34,547 nt of DNA from an uncultured Sporosarcina sp. (lineage in GTDB: Bacteria > Bacillota > Bacilli > Bacillales_A > Planococcaceae): positions 1 to 34,547 of the forward strand of contig CAOKMT010000020.1 in assembly GCA_948469885.1 (NCBI GenBank). Direction: 5' to 3'. Every line of letters starts with the position of its first letter. Position 1 is the stretch's first letter. Below the pieces are notes generated by a model. The model was not told the origin of the DNA. It made no database searches and was given only the letters and a program-made list of their open reading frames with translations. Both the position numbers and the translations under genes were made by a program. Below, one piece after another: positions 17,012-25,129 of this stretch.

Positions 17012-17872
17012 TTAATCATACGTAATGCGAGGGGCTTTTCGAATGATCACTTCCCAATTTGTCCCTGTCCCAATTCGGTAAGCATCCGCAAAAGAACCTT
17101 GGTTGATGGCGATGCCAATATTATCGAGGGAATTGACATAAACGAGCGGTTCCCCGATATGTAAGTCGGCAAAGGATCTCCCGTATGTCATAATATTATT
17201 GTAAATGGTTCGACCGTCAGTAACGATTGAGACTTCAAGCGCGTCTCCATATGATTGGCCAAGTTGGTTAAATTGTGTACGACTAATGTTCGTCCAAATA
17301 TTACCAAACGGTCGATCGATAATATCGACGTGTCCAAAAATCGTTTCATCCTGTAGCCTTGCATGTTTCAATGGTAATGTAACAATTTTTGCTGGATCGA
17401 GTGCCGGTCCGACTTCTTCAAAAGAAATGACGCCTGCTGAGAGACGAGCCGCTGTATAGGCGAAAATATCACGACCATGGAATGTATGGGATTCGCCGGA
17501 GTTTGGCAGACGATTCTTCGTCTCATCAATTTCCCGTACCTCGGTAATTTGGATGAATTGTTGCACGTGCGTCAAAGTCCCGTTATCTGGTGTGACGATA
17601 TAATGGTCATCTTTTGTCTTGGCGACGATGCTCAGTCGATCTGAACCTACGCCAGGATCGACAATGGAGATAAAAACGGTCCCTTTCGGCCAATAGCCGA
17701 TCGCTTGCAATAAACGATAAGATGCTTCCCATATATTGTATTGTGGAATTTGGTGTGTAATTTCGTAAATGGATAGGCTGAATTGAACGGAGTTTGCTAC
17801 ACCGTGCATGGCACTCACCGCACCGTCACTATTCCCGAAATCCGATTGAAATACTAATAATCCATTTGTCAT
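17012..17872 (-). CDS. S-adenosylmethionine hydrolase family protein (DUF62)
   Basis: This 286-aa cytoplasmic protein is of the SAM hydroxide adenosyltransferase family, which splits S-adenosylmethionine with water into adenosine and methionine. Family motifs are LLVFQSDFGNSDGAVSAM (about 5-22), SIVDPGVGSDR, TPDNGTLT and TFHGRDIFAYTAARL, followed by the C-terminal beta-barrel. ATG 17872 follows AAGGAGC eight bases upstream. The open frame continues to 18016, but that part is the T-box leader RNA and has no start site. The T-box specifier reads AUG, so expression should rise when tRNA-Met is uncharged. That fits release of methionine from SAM as a rescue reaction. The enzymatic activity is inferred from family, and other halide-using members exist. 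Confidence 0.88.
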   Translation of the reverse strand: MTNGLLVFQSDFGNSDGAVSAMHGVANSVQFSLSIYEITHQIPQYNIWEASYRLLQAIGYWPKGTVFISIVDPGVGSDRLSIVAKTKDDHYIVTPDNGTLTHVQQFIQITEVREIDETKNRLPNSGESHTFHGRDIFAYTAARLSAGVISFEEVGPALDPAKIVTLPLKHARLQDETIFGHVDIIDRPFGNIWTNISRTQFNQLGQSYGDALEVSIVTDGRTIYNNIMTYGRSFADLHIGEPLVYVNSLDNIGIAINQGSFADAYRIGTGTNWEVIIRKAPRITYD

Positions 17873-17940
17873 CGCAAATCCGCTCCTTATTAATATTTTA
17901 GCATGGACGAATCCCCCTTTAGAAAGGGGAGAAAGAAAAT

Positions 17941-18251
17941 AAAAAAAGCCCGCCCAAATCAACCATACGATTGAAAGGACGAGACTACCACTCGTGTTAC
18001 CACCTTTATTCGTCACTTATTCACATAAGTGACCTTTACAAGTACAGAATTTCAGCATGATGGAATTCTAGACTGTGGTTTGAATAACGGGTACCAACTC
18101 CCGCTGATATCTACTGGTGCATTCATCGCACGTTCAATTCAGAGCTCGGAGGCCATGTTCAAGTGGTCGGTTTTCGCTTCTTCTCAGCTGCCGAAGCTTT
18201 CTGTCCAAAACCTGTGCACTTTACTTTTCTCGTCGAGGCTTTTAACTATTG
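17941..18251 (-). ncRNA. T-box leader, specifier AUG (Met)
   Basis: This is a complete T-box leader. Stem I base: CTCG at 18237-18234 and GAG at 18231-18229 pair with CTCCGAG just after the specifier. The AGTA motif is at 18225-18222. Opposite it is GAAC followed by ATG at 18156-18154 and then a purine, the same spacing as GAAA-GGC-A in B. subtilis glyQS. A 9-bp stem III hairpin (GTCACTTAT/ATAAGTGAC) follows. The antiterminator is AAAGG, bulge TGGTAAC (18002-17996), ACGAG, loop, then CTCGT and CCTTT. Bulge TGGT pairs with ACCA, matching an A discriminator. The bulge differs from TGGNACC at one base. The competing terminator uses CTCGTCC (17983-17977) and GGGCGGG and ends in a T-run at 17947-17941. 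Confidence 0.88.
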
Positions 18252-18257
18252 ATTCAT

Positions 18258-18286
18258 AATTTACACGATTCAAAAGTGAAAGTCAA
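18258..18286 (-). promoter_or_regulatory. SigA-type promoter of the T-box transcript
   Basis: On the minus strand the -35 is TTGACT (18286-18281), the spacer is 17 bp, and the -10 is TAAATT (18263-18258). Transcription would start near 18251, directly before stem I of the T-box. Confidence 0.6.
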
Positions 18287-18393
18287 CTGGAATTGGCATG
18301 AAGTTTGTGTGACGACTGAAAATCGTGTCTTTCGCTTTTCACTAGCGTGTATGATAAGATTGTTTTCACATAAGAAGAGGACGTGAAAGAGAA

Positions 18394-18765
18394 TTGATCA
18401 CAATTAATGTACCAAAGCCAGACGTGACGATCGTTCAACGAACACAAAAAGAAAATGTAGAAGCGCCAATCAAGCCTGTATACGGTTTTATTGATCTCCA
18501 TGAAATCCCGCGTGACAAGGGCGGCATCATTTTATTTTACAATGATCGGGACGAATTATTATTCGTCGGCAAAGCGCGGAAGCTTCGTCAACGTGTGCGC
18601 AAACATTTTGAGGATAATGTATCGCCGCTTCGAAACCACCGGGAAGAAGTGCGTAAAATTTCGGCCATCGTTGTTGAAGCGCCGATGGATCGTGAAATTT
18701 TGGAAACATATATCATTAACACACAATATGCTAAATATAATGTCGACAAAGTGTTTTATAAGTGA
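18394..18765 (+). CDS. GIY-YIG domain protein (nucleotide excision repair endonuclease-like)
   Basis: This 123-aa protein has a single GIY-YIG-type domain. GGIILFYNDRDELLFVGKA (about 47-65) aligns with the two strands of the fold, followed by RKLRQRVRKHF with the conserved Arg, and REILETYIINTQYAKYN, which supplies the metal-binding Glu and final Asn. The name-giving residues are degenerate (GII and FVG instead of GIY and YIG). It is annotated in Bacilli as a UvrC-like endonuclease; activity is unproven. The start is TTG 18394 with GAAAGAG upstream. It precedes sbcDC but is separated by a terminator, so it is probably a separate unit. Confidence 0.78.
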   Translation: MITINVPKPDVTIVQRTQKENVEAPIKPVYGFIDLHEIPRDKGGIILFYNDRDELLFVGKARKLRQRVRKHFEDNVSPLRNHREEVRKISAIVVEAPMDREILETYIINTQYAKYNVDKVFYK

Positions 18766-18769
18766 ACTG

Positions 18770-18800
18770 AAAGAGCTGATGCATAATCGGCTCTTTTTTA
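18770..18800 (+). terminator. Terminator after GIY-YIG gene
   Basis: AAAGAGCTGAT (18770-18780) pairs with ATCGGCTCTTT (18786-18796) including one T-G wobble, and a T-run follows. Confidence 0.8.
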
Positions 18801-18910
18801 ATGTTGTCATCGTGCTATTCCTCGTAAGTGGGGAAATGCGGTGCAAGATGTTCATTTCACAATTAATATTTAGTAAAATAGAAAAAAGTATAAGGGAAGG
18901 GGAGAGAAAG

Positions 18911-20059
18911 TTGAAGTTTTTTCATACTGCGGATTGGCATCTAGGGAAGCTCGTGCAAGGCGTTTACATGACAGACGGGCAAAGATATGTCTTGGATCAA
19001 CTCATAGAAGCGATTGAAGAAGAGAAGCCAGATGCGGTTATTATCGCGGGAGATTTGTATGATCGGGCAGTCCCGCCGACCGAAGCGGTTGCATTATTCG
19101 ACGAAGTGTTGGAAAAGATCATTATCGATTTAGAAACACCCGTACTTGCCATCGGAGGAAATCACGATAGTCCAGGAAGGCTCCATTTCGGAAGCAATCT
19201 GATGCGGTCGAACGGTTACCATATCGTAGGTCAGATGACGAAAGAACTCGAGCCGGTCGTTTTGTCAGATGAATATGGGGAAGTCCATTTTCATCTCGTT
19301 CCCTTTACGGATCCTTCAATACTTAAGCATTTGTATGAGGATGATACAATTGCCAGTCATCATGAAGCGATGCGAAAAGTAACGGGTGCTATTCAAGATA
19401 AGATGGAGGATCATGCGCGGCATGTGTTCGTTGGACATGCTTTCGTCACGCCATCAGGAGAGCGGGAAGATAACACAAGTGACGCTGAGCGACCGATTGC
19501 AATCGGCGGTGCTGAATATGTATCAGCTCATCTATTTGAACCCTTCCATTACACGGCACTTGGCCATTTGCACCAAGCACATTATGTATTGAATGAAACG
19601 ATCCGTTATGCAGGGTCTCCAATGAAATATTCGATTTCGGAAGAGCATCATCAAAAAGGGTATCTCATCGTCGAAATGGATGGAGATGGAACAGTGTCCA
19701 TCGAAAAGCGGCTTTTGAAACCGAAACACGATATGCGCACTGTGGAAGGAACAATGGCAGAACTTTTACAGCATCCAATTAGTGAAGATTATGTATTTGT
19801 CAAGCTCCATGATAAGACGCCGGTTTTATTTCCGATGGAAAAAATACGTTCAGTTTATCCGAATGCGATGCATATTGAAAGAAAAGTACATAAACAGACG
19901 ACGGATAATGGAAAAACGAAGCCAAGTGTACTACACGAGAAGCAAACGGATATAGAACTTTTCCAATCATTTTATGCAGAGATGAAAGGTGAATCAGCGG
20001 ATGAAGAGACGACTGCCCTATTTGCCGAAATTTTGCATGATGTCAAGCATGAAAAATAG
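18911..20059 (+). CDS. sbcD: Nuclease SbcCD subunit D (exonuclease)
   Basis: This 382-aa Mre11-type nuclease subunit works with SbcC to cut hairpins and degrade double-strand ends. The five metallophosphoesterase motifs appear in order: FHTADWHLGK (3-12), GDLYDRAVPP, GGNHDSPGRL, VGHAFV and GHLHQAH. A cap domain that contacts SbcC follows. The start is TTG 18911, nine bases after AAGGGAAGGGG; the frame is open upstream to 18491, but that part overlaps the GIY-YIG gene and its terminator and is not coding. The sbcC gene starts 15 bp after the stop with its own AAGGAGC, so they form an operon. Confidence 0.93.
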   Translation: MKFFHTADWHLGKLVQGVYMTDGQRYVLDQLIEAIEEEKPDAVIIAGDLYDRAVPPTEAVALFDEVLEKIIIDLETPVLAIGGNHDSPGRLHFGSNLMRSNGYHIVGQMTKELEPVVLSDEYGEVHFHLVPFTDPSILKHLYEDDTIASHHEAMRKVTGAIQDKMEDHARHVFVGHAFVTPSGEREDNTSDAERPIAIGGAEYVSAHLFEPFHYTALGHLHQAHYVLNETIRYAGSPMKYSISEEHHQKGYLIVEMDGDGTVSIEKRLLKPKHDMRTVEGTMAELLQHPISEDYVFVKLHDKTPVLFPMEKIRSVYPNAMHIERKVHKQTTDNGKTKPSVLHEKQTDIELFQSFYAEMKGESADEETTALFAEILHDVKHEK

Positions 20060-20074
20060 AAAGGAGCGATCGAC

Positions 20075-23000
20075 ATGCGACCGATTCAATTGAAAATGAC
20101 CGCTTTCGGCCCGTACAAAGCAACTGAAATTGTCAATTTTGAAGAACTTGGCGAGCATCAGTTATTTGTTATTTCGGGTGCAACAGGTGCAGGAAAGACA
20201 ACGATTTTCGACGGAATTTGTTTTGCGCTTTACGGACAGGCGAGTGGAGAAGATCGGACGGATGTGCGTGCGATGCGAAGTGATTTTGCGGAAGGAGATG
20301 TCCAAACGACAGTTGAATTGACGTTTGCGATACAGCAGCAGATATACCGGATCATGCGGCAAATTCCATACATAAAAGCTGGTAACAAATCTGAGACACC
20401 GGGACGTGTCGAGTTATTTATGAGAAAAGGAGTGCAGGAAGTACCTGTCGTCGATCGGCAAATCGTTTCTGAAATTAATGAGAAAGTAGTGGAAATCCTT
20501 GGCTTTACACAACCTCAGTTCAGTCAAATCGTTATGCTGCCGCAAGGTGAGTTCCGCAAGTTCCTTACATCCAGTACGGAAAATAAAGAAGCGATCATGC
20601 GTAAAATTTTTAAAACGGACTCGTACCGAGAAGTTGTCGATCGGCTAAAGATAAAAAAAGATGAAGCGCAGATGGCTTTGCAAAAAGAAAACAATGACCA
20701 TGAAAATCATGTGAAAAAGATAGCTTCCGTGCTTCCGAAAAGAGAATCTCTTCTATTCGACGTGCTGGCAGTTGAGCATGCCAACACCCACCAAATTGTT
20801 GAGGCACTGGGCGCAGAATGGGCATATTACGCAGAGAAAGTGAAGCGAGACCAGGAGCAATACAATACAGCTTTTAAACAGCACGGCGAGATGCTTTCGA
20901 ATTATTATACTGCGAAAAATATAAACGAACGTTTCGATGAACTTGAACAGCAAGCAGGAGTGTTTGACGAATTGTCGGAACGGTTGCCGGAAATGGAAAA
21001 GAAAGCGGAACGTCTTTCGGCAGCAGAGCGAACAATTACGATTGAACAACTAGACCTTCAATATACCGAACTGAAAGCGGAAGTTGCGCAAAAGGCGAGC
21101 GAGGTCACACGGTCGTTAAAACTACTCCAAGAGACTGAGGACAAATTGGGACGGACAGAAGCGGCATACAAAGAAGAGGAAAGCAAAAAAAGAGAGCGGG
21201 AACAATTGACGGAAAGCTTGATTCGTTTAAATGATTCACTGCCAACGGTTGAGGAATTGGCCGCTAAAAAAGAGATGATTGCCACACTGGAGACAAAAAC
21301 GGGCGAATTACAAGAACTTTTGAATACGGCAATTGTAACCGCGGAGGACGAAAATCAAAAGGTCCTCGCTTATCAAAAGGAAATCGACGAACTTGAAGAG
21401 AAGCTCCTCCCGTTGGATAATCTTGTCGAGGAATTGAACCGAACGATTGAGCAAAGCCGAATCGTTGAGGAGTACCTTTTAAATAGGCAACAAGTCGCTA
21501 CTTTTGAAAAAGCCCAAAGTGCACAGCTCCTTACCTATGAAACGAATAAAAAGGAATATGATCAGTTAGCCGAAGATTGGCTTATGAATGAAGCGGCGAC
21601 ACTGGCAGAAACATTGCATGACGGCGACCATTGCCCGGTCTGCGGAAGTATCGAACATCCTAAAAAAGCTCACCGAACGGATGAAGAGATGGTTGTTTCG
21701 AAAGAGGCGCTTGAAAAGGCGAAAGAACGTCTCGCAAAAACGGAAAGTGATTATAGAATGTCGATCGCCAATTATGAGAGCGCCATGGAGCGGTTGGAAG
21801 TACAGGCGAAAGCATTGGGCAATTTCGATATTGCTCCTGAAGATGCAGAAACAGTCAGTCGTCAATGTAAGAAGGCGAAAATGGATCTGGAAACAGAACT
21901 TAAACACCTTCGTGAAAGCCGGTCGAAATTGACGGATCTGAAAGCGAAGCTAAAACAGCAACATGTAATTGCAGAAAATGCTTTCCAGAATAAAGTGACT
22001 TCCGAACAAAAAATGTTTGAGCACAAGGCGCTTGTGGAAAAGGAACGTACGCTTTACGACCATACATTGCACGCGATTCCTGAAGATGTCAGAGATTTAA
22101 CAGCGCTCAAAAACCGGATCGCACAATTAACGGCGAAAAAGAAAGAGATGGATCGTGCATGGGAAAAGGTTCAACAACTCCGTGAAGAAGTACAGAAGTC
22201 GCTGACGACCGCGAAATCGACCTATTTACACGTGAAAAACGCATTAACAGAAGCGGAGAATAAAAAAGAAATAGCCGAAGAACGTTTCAAATCTGCGCTT
22301 GCCACTTCGGAGTTTTCGACAGAAGCCGCTTACCGGCAGGCGAGGCTGGATGAGGCGACTCGCTCTGCGCTGAAACAGGAGCTGGAACAATTTAAACAGC
22401 GACGCCATACAGTGCAAGAGACAATCGTCCGATTGAAGACAGTGCTCGAAGGGAAAGAGAAATCGGATCTTGCAGAATGGGAAGCTTCATTGGCTAAATT
22501 GAAAGATCTATATGAAAGTGCGCTTGCCGATGTTAATCGTTCGATTGAATATGAAAAAGCGGTTATGGAATTGAAACAAAACATTTTGGATGCAACCGAA
22601 AGGATCACACAACTTGAACGAAAATTCGGCAAGGTTGCGGATTTGTATGATATTGTCAGAGGTCAAAATGATCGTCGATTGTCATTCGAAAGATATATCC
22701 AAATTGAATATTTGGAACGGATTATCCAATCGGCGAATGAACGACTCTCCCAATTATCGAATGGCCAATTTGATTTTATGAGAAGTGATCGCCAAGAAAC
22801 AAGAGGAAGACAAAGTGGTCTAAGTCTTGATGTTTACGACGCCTATACAGGACAAACACGCGATGTGAAAACTTTATCGGGCGGCGAGAAATTCAATGCG
22901 TCTTTATGTCTTGCACTCGGGATGTCCGACGTTATTCAAAGTTTCCAAGGGTCTGTCTCGGTCGATACGATGTTCATAGATGAAGGATTTGGCTCACTTG

Positions 23001-23170
23001 ATGAAGAATCTTTGAACAAGGCGATTGATACGCTGATCGAATTACAAAAAGCTGGACGAATGATAGGTGTCATTTCTCACGTAGAAGAGTTGAAAGCCGC
23101 ATTTCCTGCGATTTTGGAAGTGAGGAAGTCTAAAGAAGGTTATAGCCGGACGAAATTTTTTGTGAAATAA
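20075..23170 (+). CDS. sbcC: Nuclease SbcCD subunit C (ATPase)
   Basis: This 1031-aa Rad50/SMC-like ATPase is the partner of SbcD in processing DNA ends and hairpins. Walker A is GATGAGKT (35-42), followed by the Q-loop region FSQIVMLPQGEFRKFL. Two long, Glu/Lys-rich coiled coils (about 170-510 and 530-890) flank the zinc hook CPVC (520-523). The C-terminal ATPase half has the signature LSGGEKFNASLCLALGMSD (about 934-952), Walker B MFIDEGFGSLDEE and the final His switch region VISHVEEL. The length is normal for the family. ATG 20075 has AAGGAG. A strong terminator ends the operon. Confidence 0.95.
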   Translation: MRPIQLKMTAFGPYKATEIVNFEELGEHQLFVISGATGAGKTTIFDGICFALYGQASGEDRTDVRAMRSDFAEGDVQTTVELTFAIQQQIYRIMRQIPYIKAGNKSETPGRVELFMRKGVQEVPVVDRQIVSEINEKVVEILGFTQPQFSQIVMLPQGEFRKFLTSSTENKEAIMRKIFKTDSYREVVDRLKIKKDEAQMALQKENNDHENHVKKIASVLPKRESLLFDVLAVEHANTHQIVEALGAEWAYYAEKVKRDQEQYNTAFKQHGEMLSNYYTAKNINERFDELEQQAGVFDELSERLPEMEKKAERLSAAERTITIEQLDLQYTELKAEVAQKASEVTRSLKLLQETEDKLGRTEAAYKEEESKKREREQLTESLIRLNDSLPTVEELAAKKEMIATLETKTGELQELLNTAIVTAEDENQKVLAYQKEIDELEEKLLPLDNLVEELNRTIEQSRIVEEYLLNRQQVATFEKAQSAQLLTYETNKKEYDQLAEDWLMNEAATLAETLHDGDHCPVCGSIEHPKKAHRTDEEMVVSKEALEKAKERLAKTESDYRMSIANYESAMERLEVQAKALGNFDIAPEDAETVSRQCKKAKMDLETELKHLRESRSKLTDLKAKLKQQHVIAENAFQNKVTSEQKMFEHKALVEKERTLYDHTLHAIPEDVRDLTALKNRIAQLTAKKKEMDRAWEKVQQLREEVQKSLTTAKSTYLHVKNALTEAENKKEIAEERFKSALATSEFSTEAAYRQARLDEATRSALKQELEQFKQRRHTVQETIVRLKTVLEGKEKSDLAEWEASLAKLKDLYESALADVNRSIEYEKAVMELKQNILDATERITQLERKFGKVADLYDIVRGQNDRRLSFERYIQIEYLERIIQSANERLSQLSNGQFDFMRSDRQETRGRQSGLSLDVYDAYTGQTRDVKTLSGGEKFNASLCLALGMSDVIQSFQGSVSVDTMFIDEGFGSLDEESLNKAIDTLIELQKAGRMIGVISHVEELKAAFPAILEVRKSKEGYSRTKFFVK

Positions 23171-23209
23171 TGATAAAGTATAAAATTATCCAATAATTAT
23201 TTAAAAGAG

Positions 23210-23254
23210 ACCAGGTAGAGGAAAGCGATCCAGCTTTTCTCTACCTGGTTTTTC
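23210..23254 (+). terminator. Terminator of the sbcDC operon
   Basis: A stem of about 17 bp pairs ACCAGGTAGAGGAAAGC (23210-23226) with 23233-23249, with one wobble, followed by a T-run. The rest of the gap to brnQ (23255-23492) shows no clear feature. Confidence 0.9.
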
Positions 23255-23492
23255 TATTTTCACTTCGTATTATCTGCGATAATAGTCTCCTTACAATTAT
23301 AGAGAACTCCGTTGGTCGATGAGAGAAGTTACAATATCCTATTGCTAAAAAGGGAGTCATTACGCGGTTTTCATACTTTTAAGACAATCTATTTATAGGG
23401 GATGAATTGTTTTTTTGGTCGAGGGGACTTGATAGAATCATCTGTACGAAACTTTCGAAATGTCGAAAAGTGTAGAAAGTAAAAAGAAAATG

Positions 23493-23510
23493 AATGCAAT
23501 ATATTGCATT
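23493..23510. promoter_or_regulatory. Palindrome 1 upstream of brnQ, likely GntR operator
   Basis: AATGCAATATATTGCATT is a perfect 18-bp palindrome about 105 bp before the brnQ start. Its core GCAATATATTGC differs by one base from the core in front of the gntR gene at 32435-32446, so the GntR protein is the likely ligand. Confidence 0.6.
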
Positions 23511-23539
23511 TTGGAAGAAATGAGGTTAATATAGTTTTA

Positions 23540-23555
23540 GCGATATATTGCATAT
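23540..23555. promoter_or_regulatory. Palindrome 2 upstream of brnQ, likely GntR operator
   Basis: GCGATATATTGCATAT is, read on the other strand, identical over 16 bases to ATATGCAATATATCGC at 32431-32446 before gntR. Its centre lies 47 bp, between four and five helical turns, downstream of palindrome 1, so cooperative binding is possible. Confidence 0.65.
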
Positions 23556-23613
23556 GAGTTTAGGAAGAGGAATTTGTCAAAAGGGTCTTTACATCTGAGG
23601 GGGAACGGAAATT

Positions 23614-24987
23614 ATGCAAGATAAACTACCATTTTCAAAGTATTCGATTATTGGAATCATGTTGTTCGCATTGTTTTTCGGTGCAGGAAATCTTATTTTC
23701 CCAGCTACACTTGGACAACATGCCGGCACGAATATTTGGTGGGCAGTCGGTGGATTTTTAATCACAGGGGTTGGCCTTCCGTTTCTCGGCGTACTCGCGA
23801 TGGGTATATCAGGTAGCCGGAATTTACAAGAGTTAGCAGGACGGATTCATCCTATCTATGCTGTCATTTTCACATCTTTACTTTATTTAACGATCGGACC
23901 ATTCTTTGCAGCTCCCCGAACGGGCGCGGTTGCGTATGATATAGGGATTGCCCCCTTTGTAGGGGAAAGCGTTGGACAGGCAGGACTTCTTATTTTTACA
24001 TTGATATTTTTTGGTGTCACGCTTTGGCTTTCTTTGAATCCGGCGAAAATTGTAGACCGGATCGGAAAAATCTTGTCGCCAGGTATCGTCCTCCTTCTTG
24101 GTGTTTTGCTTATTATGGTCGTCATCAAACCGATGGGGGCGATTGAAGCGCCACAGGAAACTTATGCAAGTGGCGCTTTCATAAAAGGGTTTACGGAAGG
24201 CTACAACACGATGGACGCGATTGCTGCACTTGTCTTCGGCATTATCGTCATTAATTCGATTCGTGCCTTAGGGGTTACGTCAACGAAAGGCGTGCTATCC
24301 GCGACGATTAAATCTGGAGCGGTTGCAACGGCTCTCTTAGCAGTTATTTACGTAGGCATTGCTTATTTAGGGGCGACGAGCACGGAAGCATTCGGACTTT
24401 TCGAATCTGGCGGACTCGTGTTGAATGCTGCCTCATCTTACTATTTCGGAACTTTCGGTTCAGTCATTTTGGCTGTCATTATTATTCTCGCTTGTTTAAC
24501 GACAAGTATCGGCTTAGTAACGGCTTGTGCGGAATATTTTCATACGCTCTTGCCGAAAGTGAGTTATAAAATGTTTGTCGTATTTTTCACAGCATTTTGT
24601 TTTGTCGTCGCGAACTTCGGACTATCGAATATTATCATGTATTCAGTACCTGTATTGATGTTCGTCTATCCGTTAGCAATTGTATTGATGCTACTGACGT
24701 TTGTATCACCGTTGTTCAATCACCAACGGATTGTTTATGTGTCAGCGACAATTGTAACATTTTTAATCAGTACGATAGATGGGGTGAAAGCATTTTGTAA
24801 ATCTTTCGATATGGCTTATTTTGAATGGATGACACCGATTATTAAGGCGTATGAAAATTATTTACCGCTATATGATGAAGGACTTGGTTGGTTGTTGCCG
24901 GTATTGATCGTCATCATTATCGCTACGGTGTACGTGCAGATTAAAAAAGTAATGTCTGTTACACAAGGAAAAAAGTCGGTTTCATAA
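23614..24987 (+). CDS. brnQ: Branched-chain amino acid carrier, BrnQ (LIVCS family)
   Basis: This 457-aa cation-coupled carrier takes up leucine, isoleucine and valine. The N-terminus IGIMLFALFFGAGNLIFPATLG (about 13-34) is diagnostic for the family, as are GLPFLGVLAMG and LYLTIGPFFAAPRTGAVAYDIG. Twelve hydrophobic segments can be counted. ATG 23614 has AGGGGG about 10 bases upstream. Two palindromes related to the one before gntR lie 60-120 bp upstream, so a GntR/FCD regulator probably controls it. Family and function are clear; preference among the three amino acids is not. Confidence 0.93.
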   Translation: MQDKLPFSKYSIIGIMLFALFFGAGNLIFPATLGQHAGTNIWWAVGGFLITGVGLPFLGVLAMGISGSRNLQELAGRIHPIYAVIFTSLLYLTIGPFFAAPRTGAVAYDIGIAPFVGESVGQAGLLIFTLIFFGVTLWLSLNPAKIVDRIGKILSPGIVLLLGVLLIMVVIKPMGAIEAPQETYASGAFIKGFTEGYNTMDAIAALVFGIIVINSIRALGVTSTKGVLSATIKSGAVATALLAVIYVGIAYLGATSTEAFGLFESGGLVLNAASSYYFGTFGSVILAVIIILACLTTSIGLVTACAEYFHTLLPKVSYKMFVVFFTAFCFVVANFGLSNIIMYSVPVLMFVYPLAIVLMLLTFVSPLFNHQRIVYVSATIVTFLISTIDGVKAFCKSFDMAYFEWMTPIIKAYENYLPLYDEGLGWLLPVLIVIIIATVYVQIKKVMSVTQGKKSVS

Positions 24988-25007
24988 GACAATAAAGATA
25001 CTTGGAG

Positions 25008-25043
25008 CTCCATCGCTTTTTCATGGCGGTGGAGATTCCTTTT
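25008..25043 (+). terminator. Terminator after brnQ
   Basis: CTCCATCGC (25008-25016) pairs with GCGGTGGAG (25026-25034) including a wobble, followed by ATTCCTTTT. The T-run is short. Confidence 0.6.
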
Positions 25044-25129
25044 ATCTGCGTGTATGCTAATAGGATTTTACCTTAATTTATCGGAATAAATAATAAGTTT
25101 TAAGGTTTTATGTTCATGGAGGGATAATG

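Noticed and set aside
17873-18016. N-terminal extension of the SAM hydrolase frame with a hydrophobic segment
   Set aside because: The extension overlaps the T-box antiterminator and terminator and has no start site. ATG 17872 with AAGGAGC is the real start.
18491-18910. Long N-terminal extension of the SbcD frame
   Set aside because: It overlaps the GIY-YIG gene and its terminator. TTG 18911 with a good ribosome binding site matches the family N-terminus.
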